A stretch of 64,000 bases of DNA from Floccularia luteovirens. Its lineage: Eukaryota; Basidiomycota; Agaricomycetes; Agaricales; Squamanitaceae. The DNA lies in the NCBI GenBank assembly GCA_009739215.1, contig VSJF01000002.1, forward strand, positions 186,001-250,000, written 5' to 3'. This document shows positions 1-9,464 of the stretch, piece by piece. Position 1 is the first letter of the stretch. Each line of letters starts with the position of its first letter. Position numbers and translations under genes: made by a program. Below the pieces are notes generated by a model. The model had not been told where the DNA came from. It searched no databases and was given only the letters and a program-made list of their open reading frames with translations.

Positions 1-202
1 CCTGATCACTCAAAATTCGGTAGAAATGGAGGATTTTGGGGAAATTAAGTGGGAAACACGAGCTAGGTTGCTCCTTCTGAGAGATAAGAAACCTCATAAG
101 AAAGGGTGTAACTGTCAATTCCGTTGTGCAAGGAAAGGAGGAACTATCGAGGGACTGGAGCAAGTTTTTGCTTATGAATTTGAAGGGATGTCAGATGCAT
201 GA
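1..202 (+). CDS. BTB/POZ protein, C-terminal fragment (cut by window start)
   Basis: This is the last exon of a BTB/POZ-family gene whose 5' part lies outside the window. The reading frame matches the C-terminal part of the two complete paralogs just downstream. It shares the motif MEDFG-EI-WETRA-LL-LRD, a variable cysteine-rich stretch (here CNCQFRC) and the closing block FAYEFEGMSD before the TGA at 200-202. It is the first member of a three-gene tandem array on the same strand. The cysteines differ in number and spacing from those of the paralogs. The start and the BTB fold itself cannot be seen here. Confidence 0.8.
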   Translation, partial: LITQNSVEMEDFGEIKWETRARLLLLRDKKPHKKGCNCQFRCARKGGTIEGLEQVFAYEFEGMSDA

Positions 203-716
203 TTTTACCCGTTACCTGAGAGCCGAATAGAAGACTAAGTACATAGTATCTTTCAATGAAAATTTTCAATTTTGTGTCTAAATGTTTCTCATTGCTTTTA
301 TTCATGCCGGTATCTTCTTAGAATTCTCCTCAAAGGTCTTATAGCAGAATCTATCCACCAATTGTCATATACCTCACAAATGCACTCCTGTGCACTCCAG
401 CACTAGCTCAAATGTCTGCATATTGCCCTGTCATTGCTCATATATTGGACTACCTGTCTCTGATCACTTTTCTCTTCTTATCTGGAGAATACCTGTAGCT
501 ATACTATCCAGTACGATACTTGCAAAAGATACCATCAGATTGGAGGTTTTTGGTAATTAAACCACTGGGATACCCGAGCCAGGGTACCAATAACCTTCAT
601 CACCGCCTGTAATGCTAAATGGGATAGTTATCAGAATGAACTGTATACAGACATGAACAAAAGTAAGAAACACGTATGTGAACCCACGATTCAAGTTTTT
701 TAACGCTAGCACACAT

Positions 717-949
717 CCAGGTCTGTAGAACGGTCATTGGACGCCACACTAGGCCCATGTTTTTTTCTACGGTATACCGGACCTCAAAGTACACAACGAG
801 GCAAGATCTAAGTATCCACACCCTCTAGATAGGTATACCAATCGCTGATAAGAACCATCGATAAAAGCCCTAGTAAGTCCTAACAAACCCATGGATGCCT
901 ATATCCAAAATTTCGGGCAAACTCAAACGATCTCCTCAGACGCAGCAAT
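717..949 (+). repeat. Duplicated BTB promoter block, copy A
   Basis: The ~230 bases before the first complete BTB gene resemble the ~270 bases before the next one (about 2038-2307). Shared landmarks include ACGCCACACTA, a tract with 'atactaatc/ataccaatc' followed by 'gctgataag', and 'cgatctcc-cagac' just before the start codon. The tandem duplication therefore carried promoter and gene together. Bases 203-716 hold no gene that I can see. Confidence 0.7.
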
Positions 950-1873
950 ATGGCGGAAACTAATTATACCGTGCAACAGCATGATAGATATTATGTGAAT
1001 TGTGTAACTTTCGAGGTACGAACATTTTTTTTTCTCATAACCGCATTCCGGTTCCATTTGTCTTAATTTCAGGTGGAACGCGTACTGTTCAAAGTTCCCC
1101 GCGAGGGTTTTGAGCAACGAGGCAAAATATTTCGATCAATGTTCAGCTTGCCTGTCGAAGGAGATGGTGTTCAAGTCACCCCTGATAATAAGCCGATTGT
1201 TTTAAATCATGTTAGGAAGGAAGATTTCGAGAGTCTCCTTGAAGCCATGTATACATTGTAAGTCAGATTCTTGATATTTTCATTTTTGTATATTGATGAA
1301 CCGGAGTCATAGCGGAAAAGGTATGCGAGAACTATCCAGCGAAGGGTGGATTGGAGTCTTGAAACTATCGACGATGTGGGAGTTCTCTGATGTGCGTATT
1401 CAATATGTACCAATGACTATTCAAAACTGAGATTCTCACCTACTTATTCTACATAGCTTAGAAAGTTAGCAATCCTACAGTTGTCAAGACCTGGAATGAA
1501 TCTCTCAATGTCTGCAAAAATCATTCTTGGAAAGACGTACAAAGTTAAATCATGGCTTTTGGAAGGTTATAAATTCCTGGTCACTCTGAATTCAGTAGAA
1601 ATGGAGGATTTCGGAGAAATTGATTGGGAAACACGAGCTAAGTTGCTCTTTCTGAGGGACTTTGGCTCCTGTTTTCACTGTGGAGGAACTGCGTGGGTGA
1701 AGAGCTCAGCACCATCAATCACAGGGGGGAAAAAGAAGAGAAAGGGAAAAAAGCTAGATTTACTTGAATGTGCTCCACCCCAACAAGTTGAGGCGGCCTC
1801 TTCACTGAAGAAACCGGGGGTGACTTTGCACCAAGTTTTTGCTCACGAATTTGAAGGGATGTCAGATGAATGA
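950..1873 (+). CDS. BTB/POZ domain protein, 248 aa, 4 exons
   Basis: Exons are 950-1015, 1073-1257, 1313-1391 and 1457-1873; phases agree (747 nt, 248 aa). The first ATG after the promoter block sits at the same place as in the downstream paralog. Residues ~10-90 form the BTB/POZ region, with FKVPREGFEQRG, FRSMFSLP, and a block from PIVLNHV to FESLLEAMYT. A helical C-terminal half follows (KIILGKTYKVKSWLLEGY, MEDFGEIDWETRAKLLFLRD). A basic insert then carries CFHCGG and KKKRKGKK before FAHEFEGMSDE. BTB domains mediate dimerisation and often recruit Cul3 ligases; this subfamily is expanded in Agaricomycetes and its partners are unknown. No signal peptide or membrane segment is visible. Confidence 0.85.
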
Positions 1874-2037
1874 ATTACTACATTCCATTTATCTCCGTGT
1901 TTTTCAAACTTTAACTTGTAGAGTACTAAGTAGTTCTCCTCAATGAAGACCTTTGAATTCATGTCCAAACGCTCTATTTTATGATAGACCCACATTTCAG
2001 GCGCTCAGGCTATATCCATGATTCTAAGGGCAGCACG

Positions 2038-2307
2038 CACCTGAATTGTAGATGGTCCTTGAACGCCACACTATACACATACAAAGCTGGACTATGCTTC
2101 TTTCTATGATATAGCGGACTTGCCAGAGTAATAACACACGAGGCAAACTGAAAATGCCCGCCCTCCAAACACGTATACTAATCACTGATAAGGGCCATCG
2201 ATAGACGGCAAAAGTCAGTGCTTCAGTCACACCCTTTAAATTCGTTGACGCACAAGATCCAAGGTTCAAACATAACACAGACGATCTCCCCAGACATAAA
2301 AACGCAT
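2038..2307 (+). repeat. Duplicated BTB promoter block, copy B
   Basis: This is the second copy of the upstream block described at 717-949. It lies between the stop of the previous BTB gene and the start of the next. The parts closest to the ATG are best conserved, which fits retained promoter function. Confidence 0.7.
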
Positions 2308-3196
2308 ATGGCCGAAACAAATGTTGCTGAGAAACGACATAGTAGATACTACGTGAATTGCGTAACTTTCGAGGTATTAACATTATCATTTCCTTTTTAT
2401 TTGGCATAACTGCATGACAATTCTTCCATAGGTAGAAGGCGTGTTGTTCAAAGTTCCTCGCGAGGGCTTCGTGCAACGAGGTGGAATCTTCCAATCAATG
2501 TTCAGCTTGCCCATCGAAGGAGACGGCATCGAGGGCCTCACGGATAATAAGCCCATTGTTCTGGATCAAATTGAGAAGGGAGATTTCGAGAGTCTCCTTG
2601 AAGCTATGTATACATTGTGAGTCCAAGTACTCAATGCTTATCTTTCTGGTGTATTGACGAACCTGATTCATAGCGGAACGGGAATGCAAGAGCTACCAAG
2701 CGACGGGTGGATTGGAGTGCTGAAGCTGTCGACGATGTGGGAGTTCTCTGATGTGCGTGTACCAATGACTGATCAAAATCCAGAACCGCCCCTAATTATT
2801 ATTATACAGCTTAGAAAGTTGGCAATTCAAAACTTGTCAAGCCCTCAAGTGTCTTTCTCGGCGCCTGCAAGAATCATTCTAGGAAAAACATACAAAGTCA
2901 AATCGTGGCTTCTAGAAGGATACGGAATCCTGACCTCTCTAAAAAAATTAGAAATGGAGGATTTCGGAGAAATCGATTGGGAGACACGAGCTAGGTTGCT
3001 CTTTCTGAGGGATAAAAGAGAACGTAAGCTAGAAGGATGCGGCCAGTGCTCTTACTGTGGAAGAACAGTGATGATAGGTAGCTCAGGGTCACCCACCAAC
3101 AAGGGAGGGAGTTGTGATTCAACTGATGCTAAACCTGAGCCAGAGGTTCATTTGCACGAAATTTTTGCTCATGAGTTCAAAGAGATGTCGGACTAA
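2308..3196 (+). CDS. BTB/POZ domain protein, 238 aa, 4 exons
   Basis: Exons are 2308-2373, 2432-2616, 2674-2752 and 2810-3196 (717 nt, 238 aa). The first three exons have exactly the same lengths (66, 185, 79) and phases as the upstream paralog, so this is a recent tandem duplicate. The BTB region spans residues ~10-90 (FKVPREGFVQRG, FQSMFSLPIEGDG, FESLLEAMYTF). The C-terminal half carries KIILGKTY-like and MEDFGEIDWETRARLLFLRD blocks. A cysteine insert C-GQ-C-SY-CGR could bind a metal, but that is a guess. It ends FAHEFKEMSD. A role in transcription or ubiquitin-ligase adaptation is inferred from the domain only. Confidence 0.85.
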
Positions 3197-3329
3197 AGAA
3201 ATTATTGATGGCAATGCTTGTATCTTCTCCTTCAATAAAGATTTTAACAATTTTCGAGACAGTGAAAGAGATATGATAGCTCATTTGAAGGGTTTATAGT
3301 TGTTGACCGCCGGGACGCCTCGGCAAATT

Positions 3330-3549
3330 TGAATCCCACCATGGGGATTGTTGTCCGTCCACGATAAGACCACTTATCGAGCGCCTTGCAGGCCCTTTTT
3401 ATTTGAATTGTGTTGGTCTTCTTAGTAACCATCAATTTTCCGCAGTACTACTAATTTCTTCGGAGGTCGTTTGGTTAACGTGTCACCCCAACCTCATTTC
3501 TCCACGCAACCATCTCACTTCTCCACTCCAACAGCAGGTTCTAGCTCAA
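3330..3549 (+). repeat. Promoter block shared by the 4-TM gene family (copy 1)
   Basis: The stretch before the first 4-TM gene contains CCATGGGGATTGTTGTCCG, 'accatcaattttccgca' and 'cagcaggttctagc'. Closely related strings precede the dead copy (about 4735-4952) and the next live copy (about 5748-5968). The promoter was thus copied with each gene. The 353 bases between the BTB stop and this gene hold no other feature. Confidence 0.65.
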
Positions 3550-4041
3550 ATGGCTGCATATCGCCCTTCAGCTGTCCTTGTTCATACATCTGTAACGCTC
3601 TCTTTGATTACATTTCTCTTCTCATTTGCAGGACATCATATTATTGCTATGGCTATACCTGCCGGAATGGCTTTCGCAACCACATTAGTGTATCATTTCA
3701 CATCATGCCTCACTCGTAAAGGACCTGTGGTGATCGGTACCATGACCAACAACCAGTTCGTGCCACTCCTGGATCTCAACACTCCGAGTTTCTACTTCCG
3801 CATAATCCTCTTAATCATTGCTGTGCTCCTCTGGCTGGCCACTTTTATCGTGTGCACTATCTTGAATGCCCGTTACGTCAGATATCCCATTGTCGTTGCC
3901 AATATCTTCTCTGGAACTGAGGGCATCCTGTTGCTTCTATTCTTGGTAAAATCTATCATAGAGAGGAAGAAGGAACAACGACCAGTCGTCCTTGATGAGG
4001 ATTCTCAAGGTGTACTTTTTGAGGAACAATCGTCTGTGTAA
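3550..4041 (+). CDS. Small 4-TM membrane protein of a tandem family, 163 aa
   Basis: This is a single-exon gene. The open frame runs further upstream, but the ATG at 3550 aligns with the start codons of the paralogs ('ttctag-ATG' context), so I chose it. Four hydrophobic segments are visible at about residues 12-32, 34-52, 82-105 and 116-138. A short polar loop between TM2 and TM3 contains VIGTMTNNQFVPLLDLNT. The C-terminal tail is cytosol-like and charged (IIERKKEQRP, acidic end). The overall shape recalls small tetraspanning MARVEL-like proteins, but I do not recognise the family and give no function. It is the first of four tandem copies. Confidence 0.75.
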   Translation: MAAYRPSAVLVHTSVTLSLITFLFSFAGHHIIAMAIPAGMAFATTLVYHFTSCLTRKGPVVIGTMTNNQFVPLLDLNTPSFYFRIILLIIAVLLWLATFIVCTILNARYVRYPIVVANIFSGTEGILLLLFLVKSIIERKKEQRPVVLDEDSQGVLFEEQSSV

Positions 4042-4952
4042 GTGATTTTTGGTTGTTCGCTTTAGTACATACATCCTTACGAAATTCAAGTAAGAGTGCG
4101 GAAAGTGTAGATCACTGATGTTACTGTACCAATACGTTGGCACCGACGGGCAAGTGTTCTTATTTCTTTTGTGTCTCTCCTACTTAATCTAGAATTACAG
4201 CAAGAAGTAATAACATGATGTATCAGTCAGGACCAGCACCAATAGTTTAGTGATACTGCCAATAGTACCACTTTGTACAATCAAAGTTACATGTTTCCTA
4301 TAACACTTTCCGGTCAATTAAGACTGGGCTACAATTCATTAGAGAACCTAGTGAATCATATGTACCTACAATAGGAAAGTTCAGGATGGCGGCTCATCCG
4401 ATCAGCTACAACCTAAGCATGTGCATGAGCGCCTGAGCTCGACCAGGTTAATACAACCTCTATAATACATAACTCACTTATAATGTACTGATGAGTTGTG
4501 AAAGGTATCGATGATTGGTGGTAGCCAGGATCCGTCGGCTGTGATTGATGAGGAACAAAAATAAACAGCTAGACCCATATGCATTACCTTCTTTCATCCA
4601 GGCCATTTGCCCAAATTTAACACAAGCCTAAAGGATGTAATGCTTGTCCTTAACAATTTTCCTGTTTTCAGTAGCTGGTCATTTTGGCATGGCTCTTCTC
4701 CCGAGGTATGTATCGGGTTCATTCCACACTCTTCCCCATGGGGATTTTCGTCCGTATGCATAACAAGTCGAGGTTGGTAATTAACTGATCGGAGTCGGGC
4801 CACCCAAGTCATTTATTTCCGAGTCGTCTCGGTGATTTTCATTAGGTCATTTCTTTAGAGGCCATATACCTCAAACTCTTCGTTTGACGGTTTTACAAAC
4901 ACCCCAACTTTCATAAATCATACAAATCTCCCTCCAGCAGCAGGTTCTAGCC
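4042..4952. other. Intergenic between 4-TM copies
   Basis: No convincing gene is visible. The first part is AT-rich spacer. The last ~220 bases (from about 4735, CCATGGGGATTTTCGTCCG) are a degenerate copy of the family promoter that leads into the dead copy. Confidence 0.5.
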
Positions 4953-5360
4953 ATGACATCCTATCTCTCTACGACATTTTCTTATTTATACATCGATCCC
5001 ACTCTGCTTTATCAGTCTTCTCTTCTCATTTAGGGCCCACCACATAGCTTTCACAATCACTTTGGTGTATCATTTTTCACAAATAGAGGCGCTCCGGAGA
5101 CTGGTAAAATGACCAGCGACAAGTTCGTCCCCTGCTGGATTTTGACACGGCAGATTTCTATATCCAGATAACCCTCCTAATCCTTGCTATGCTCCTCTGA
5201 CAGGCCGCTTTCATTGTCTGCATCATCCTGAATGAACATTGTGTCAACTACCCCTCTGTGGTCGCCAATGTCCTCTCTGGAGTTGAAGGTGCATTGTTGC
5301 TTTTGATTTTAATACAACCTTCAAGGACCGACATGTGGTTCTCCTAGAAGACAACCAGAT
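4953..5360 (+). pseudogene. Dead copy of the 4-TM family
   Basis: It starts with ATGACATCC after the same 'cagcaggttctag' leader as its neighbours. It keeps recognisable pieces: 'cttctcttctcatt' of TM1, 'tcacaatcactttggtgtatca', 'ggccg-tttcat-gtctgcatcatcctgaatg' of TM3 and 'gtcgccaatgtcctctctgg' of TM4. The frame is broken by early stops ('cat tta ggg' becomes TAG in frame), by a deletion between TM1 and TM2, and by further indels. It is closest to the live copy at 5969. It is therefore a decayed tandem duplicate and not a functional gene. Confidence 0.8.
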
Positions 5361-5968
5361 TCACTTTCCCCCAAGTATTCCTAGACGTTCCGTCGTGCTA
5401 TTTAACAATCCCAATAGTTTACTGTTATTTTTCTTTTGTAAGAAGTGGTGGATTACTGGTAAACGAAAACATCAACCTGGCGGTGTGTAGCCCCTGCCGC
5501 AGCACATACACGAGGATCGACTTCTGGTCTTGCGCAATAATTCAAGTTGCTATTAATAGAACGACGAAATAAAAAACGGTCAAGTATGCCCGTCTGCTGA
5601 GCAGGGAAGACCGTGACGACGGTCTTGGCACTTGATCAGGTACAGCTACAGCGTGAGTTCACAACCTCTTCGTATTTCACTTAATGACCTGTGTAGGAGC
5701 AGATGGGTCCGTCTGCTATGATTGATGTGAACACAAATAAAAATTCAGACGGGGATTTTTGTCCGTGGCAAATGGAGGTTAAATGGATGCTGTAAGTACC
5801 CAATTCGATCATGTTATTGCCTTCTCGAGTCTTGTTAATCACCATCAATTTCCCGCACCAGTTCTTTAAAGGTCGTATAGTAGCTCCAAACCTTCATTCA
5901 AGGAGTTTCACCCTTCCAAGGGGCCCTCACGGATCATACAAATCTCCCTCCAACAACAGGCTCTAGAC
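5361..5968. other. Intergenic with small hairpin and third promoter block
   Basis: Bases 5574-5640 hold 'acggtcaagtatgcccgtct' followed by the inverted repeat GAAGACCG-tgacga-CGGTCTT. The first string recurs at about 7110-7133, downstream of the next gene. The last ~220 bases repeat the 4-TM promoter block. No gene is seen. Confidence 0.55.
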
Positions 5969-6517
5969 ATGTCCCCTCAAATCCCCCCAGCATTCCTGGT
6001 TCATGCATCTCTCACTCTCTCATTGATCACTCTTCTCTTCTCATTTGGGGGACATCACTTGGTGGTCATAGCTATACCATCTGGAACAGCTTTCACAATC
6101 ACTTTGTTGTATCATGTCACATCATGGTTCACAAGCCGACGCGTTTTGGTGATCGGAACCATGACTAGCGACAAGTTCATACGCCTACTGGATTTCAACG
6201 CGACAAATTTCTACATTCAAATAATCTTCTTAATCCTTGCTATACTTCTGTGGCAGGCCACTTTCATCATCTGCATTATCCTGAATGCACATCGAGTCAC
6301 CTATCCTTCTGTGGTCGCCAATGTCCTCTCTGGAATTCAGGGCGCGTTGTTGCTTTTGATTCTAATAAGATCTATCAAGGAACGGCATGCAGCTATCCTA
6401 CTAGATGATGATCATCATGGCGATGAACAAGCCCTGTTTGCCGACCTTCCGTTTTCAAGTACAATGTCACAAACCCATTCGTCGAGTTCTTTGGAGTCAT
6501 ATTCACTTTCATTTTGA
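5969..6517 (+). CDS. Small 4-TM membrane protein of a tandem family, 182 aa
   Basis: Single exon. The start ATG follows 'caggctctagac', the same context as its paralogs. It keeps all four hydrophobic segments (LSLITLLFSFGGHHLVVIA, the segment after FTITLLYH, IIFLILAILLWQATFIICII, and VVANVLSGIQGALLLLILI). The TM2-TM3 loop motif VIGTMTSDKFIRLLDFNAT is also kept. The C-terminal tail is longer than in the other copies, with a His/Asp run (DDDHHGDE) and a Ser-rich end. The function is unknown; a plasma-membrane or endomembrane location is inferred from hydrophobicity only. Confidence 0.75.
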   Translation: MSPQIPPAFLVHASLTLSLITLLFSFGGHHLVVIAIPSGTAFTITLLYHVTSWFTSRRVLVIGTMTSDKFIRLLDFNATNFYIQIIFLILAILLWQATFIICIILNAHRVTYPSVVANVLSGIQGALLLLILIRSIKERHAAILLDDDHHGDEQALFADLPFSSTMSQTHSSSSLESYSLSF

Positions 6518-7770
6518 TATATTGGGATATTCCTGGGTGTTTCATCGTTCTACTACTCATTATTTATAATTAGTATACCGTTCTTTCTCTTTTGCAATAA
6601 CTTGAAGTTGTACATTATGTCACGAAACCAGTCGAAATATGGTCTTGCCCATGTCACTTGCTTGCAACCTTATAATCATAATGTCAGCCATGTTTAATTT
6701 TAACCAATGCCATTATTGTGCAAATGGCCTCGTTTTCATTATATCGCCACATCAAGGAATTAGAACTAGTTTGTTCATTATAAGAACATATCATGCTTTC
6801 AGCTTAACTATTTTGTGTCTAACAATTGGGTTGTACCCGAGGCTATATCTACAACTGCTGTATCTCAGTAAAGTTAAGTAGGTTGATAGTTGTAAAAAAA
6901 ATTACACGAGAAAGGAAATTCTGTCTATAATTCACATTACTACACATCATCACACTCGTAAGTATTAGCCTCCCAGTAATGAATCGTCAGTGTGCTACCA
7001 GCCACTCCCGCTGCACAATCCACTGAGGCTTGTATAGGATCCGTGTCTTGCACAATATATGCTACTATTTATAGAACAAGGGTGGACTGCCAGAAATAAA
7101 CTGCTGTTAAAAGACGGTCAAGTATGCCCGTCTAGTCTCCGTCGACGGAGAAATTCCAGATGTTAGTATATCCCCAATAAAAGTCCAACCTAGTCAACTT
7201 CCTAGCACTGCTAATGAGCTCCGCATGGCGACGTGTAACTTGTTTCCGAGTCGTTGTATAGCAACTCACTACCGTTGTTATCGGACCAAGTTGATTATGC
7301 GCTTGTGACTACTGATATCATGATTTCAGTTGAGAAGTGCCGCTTGATGAATTCTGACTTTCCTCGGGATTGCACAGTAGTGTAAATCGCAAACTCCTTC
7401 AAGTTAATACTGCGGAATATTTTATATTCTATGGTATAGGTTCGAATTCACTGCGCAAAGGAAGCGCGCGGCAAAATATGTAGTTCAATTATTGACCACG
7501 TATTCTAGCCCAATGGGTAACGTGGAGATATCTGTCATTAGAGTTGCGTAGTTGATCTCCTGATTATCATGATCCTGCATGCGCAACTGCGTTGCTTTTC
7601 TATTACATGTTTGACACAAAGTTTGAACCGCACCCATCAGTCCGCAGCCGTGCCACTGCATTCTTCCTATATATTTCCTGTCACTTGCGGTCCCAATAGT
7701 CTATTCTCAGTCAGTACATACCACTACCAAAAACCTTTATTGCAGCGCAATTTCTTGAAAAATCCATACC
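6518..7770. other. Intergenic, 1.25 kb
   Basis: No gene is supported. An open frame at 6639-6881 has no family features and low-complexity AT-rich codons. Bases 7050-7145 repeat material seen downstream of the dead 4-TM copy, including 'gacggtcaagtatgcccgtc', which can fold as a 6-bp stem. The immediate upstream region of the next gene has 'cctatatattt' at about 7668, a possible TATA-like element. Confidence 0.45.
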
Positions 7771-8256
7771 ATGCTTACTCACCGCTCGTCGTCCATACTC
7801 GCCCATGTCTCTCTTTCTCTCGCATCGGTCGTTTTCCTCTTCTCTTTCGGAGCATACAACGTAGCAGCGATGGCAATTCCATCAACAATCGCATTTATAG
7901 CCACCTTAATCTACCATCTCATCCACCATGCTCTTCGCAAAAAGTCTTTTGTTGTTGGCACAATCGAAAACGGACACTTCACACCTGTCTTGGATATCAA
8001 CACATTCCCTTCTTCCAACTTCGGCATTTTCTTCCTCTTTAAACTCGTATGTCTGTGGCTCGCAACTTTCATAGTCAGCGTGGTCCTCAATGCAAACCGC
8101 GTCCGCTATGTCACCGTCGTCATCAGTATCGCGGCAGGCGTTGAATGGCTCATTTACTTGTGCTTGTTATTCAAATGTTTGTTAAGGAGGAAGAAGGATC
8201 AAGAACCTGTCGCTCTCGAGGAAGATAATCAAGTCCTCTATCCTACTGAAACCTAG
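7771..8256 (+). CDS. Small 4-TM membrane protein of a tandem family, 161 aa
   Basis: Single exon and the most divergent member. It keeps the family order: TM1 (LASVVFLFSFGAYNVAAMAI), TM2 (after IAFIATLIYHLI), loop FVVGTIENGHFTPVLDINT, TM3 (KLVCLWLATFIVSVVLNANR), TM4 (VVISIAAGVEWLIYLCLLF) and the charged tail LLRRKKDQEPVALEEDNQ. That tail closely matches the tail of the first copy (KKEQRPVVLDEDSQ). The conserved loop and tail suggest selection. An overlapping open frame at 7569-8042 has no such features and is rejected. Function unknown. Confidence 0.75.
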   Translation: MLTHRSSSILAHVSLSLASVVFLFSFGAYNVAAMAIPSTIAFIATLIYHLIHHALRKKSFVVGTIENGHFTPVLDINTFPSSNFGIFFLFKLVCLWLATFIVSVVLNANRVRYVTVVISIAAGVEWLIYLCLLFKCLLRRKKDQEPVALEEDNQVLYPTET

Positions 8257-9464
8257 AAACAAATGATTCGGGTAAGTAGGGTGCTAAACAGATCAGTAGC
8301 TGTAACAAACTCTTGACGAATTGATTCGTAGTGACTGCCGCGTCGTTGGGGCCAAAGTTGTATTTGGCTCAAGCTGATTTACAACCTACAACTAACTACC
8401 TTTAAAGAAGTATTCTCATGCGCGTCCTTCATACATTTTATCCCTTTTTTTAATACCAATACCGATGAAATAAAATTACATAAGATTCAAATTTCATTCT
8501 AGTTTCCCAGTCTTGACTCTTGAGTTCGTGCTAGACACTCCTCTAACATGTAATTTGATGATGTATTTGATAAATGTGATATGTTTAAATAGTGTGTAGA
8601 TATATAGCCGGGACAAGGATCAAGCTGTCAGAGCCGTGATTAATTAATATTAAACCTATTTATAACATAAGCTTTGCACGACCCAACTCTGGTACTTAAG
8701 AGTCTGATGTCTATTCCTTTAAAACTTTTTTGCAAAATCCTTCATTTTGTTTTCATCCCTACTCCAGGGTTTGTCTACAAACAGCGTTGTTAATGCCCAT
8801 AACTCTCCTAAGTATTACGTCCTACAAACAACAACAAAAATATACCTTAGCTCTCAAATGCACAACCCCAACCTTAATAAAATAGTTACACAAATTACCG
8901 ACCAAGGAGGGGAATACGTATACCGAAAAAAGTAGAAAATAGCCGGTATGCACCATGTGCTAGATCAGAGGCGAAAAAAAAAGAAAGAAAAAAGGAGAAA
9001 AATTGACAATATTCTATGTATGTATATGCAAATCAATGATTGGGGAGCTGTAGACTTTAGATCGAGTATACAGATTCGGAAATATAGGTACTAGGGGGGT
9101 TGTGGTGGGGTACTGCGATGAAGAGGGTGTGATGGATGAGAGGGTGATGAATGGAACTTGCGAATGCCAGAGTTTGATAGGTGGCGATAAATGCTAGCTG
9201 TGTATGGAACGATCTGATGGATGGGTAAATAGTGGGTCGGGGTCGGGGAACCAGCAGCTGCGACGTATTCTTTTATTTTGGTAAGGTGTGTGTTGTGTGG
9301 CCTATGATGCAAGGAGTGAACAACGTTCTCGACGTCATGAATGAGCGTGTCTATGGAATATTATTCCATTCAGAAGCGGATGATACCGGGACGAAATATA
9401 GGCTAATATTGATTTGATAGATAGACTGGGAGGGTGATGGGGGGAGTAGAATGGAAAGTTAAGG
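8257..9464. other. Intergenic, 1.2 kb, downstream of the OPT gene
   Basis: No gene is visible. The right part is probably 3' UTR of the minus-strand OPT gene. It contains a purine-rich run (about 8972-9003, gaaaaaaaaagaaagaaaaaa), which is a polypyrimidine tract on the transcript strand, and a G-rich stretch (about 9093-9108). Confidence 0.45.

Noticed and set aside
6639..6881. 80-codon open frame between 4-TM genes
   Set aside because: It has no domain, signal or splice support; composition looks like AT-rich spacer.
7569..8042. 157-codon open frame on + overlapping the third intact 4-TM gene
   Set aside because: The 4-TM frame is conserved with its paralogs and this frame is not.
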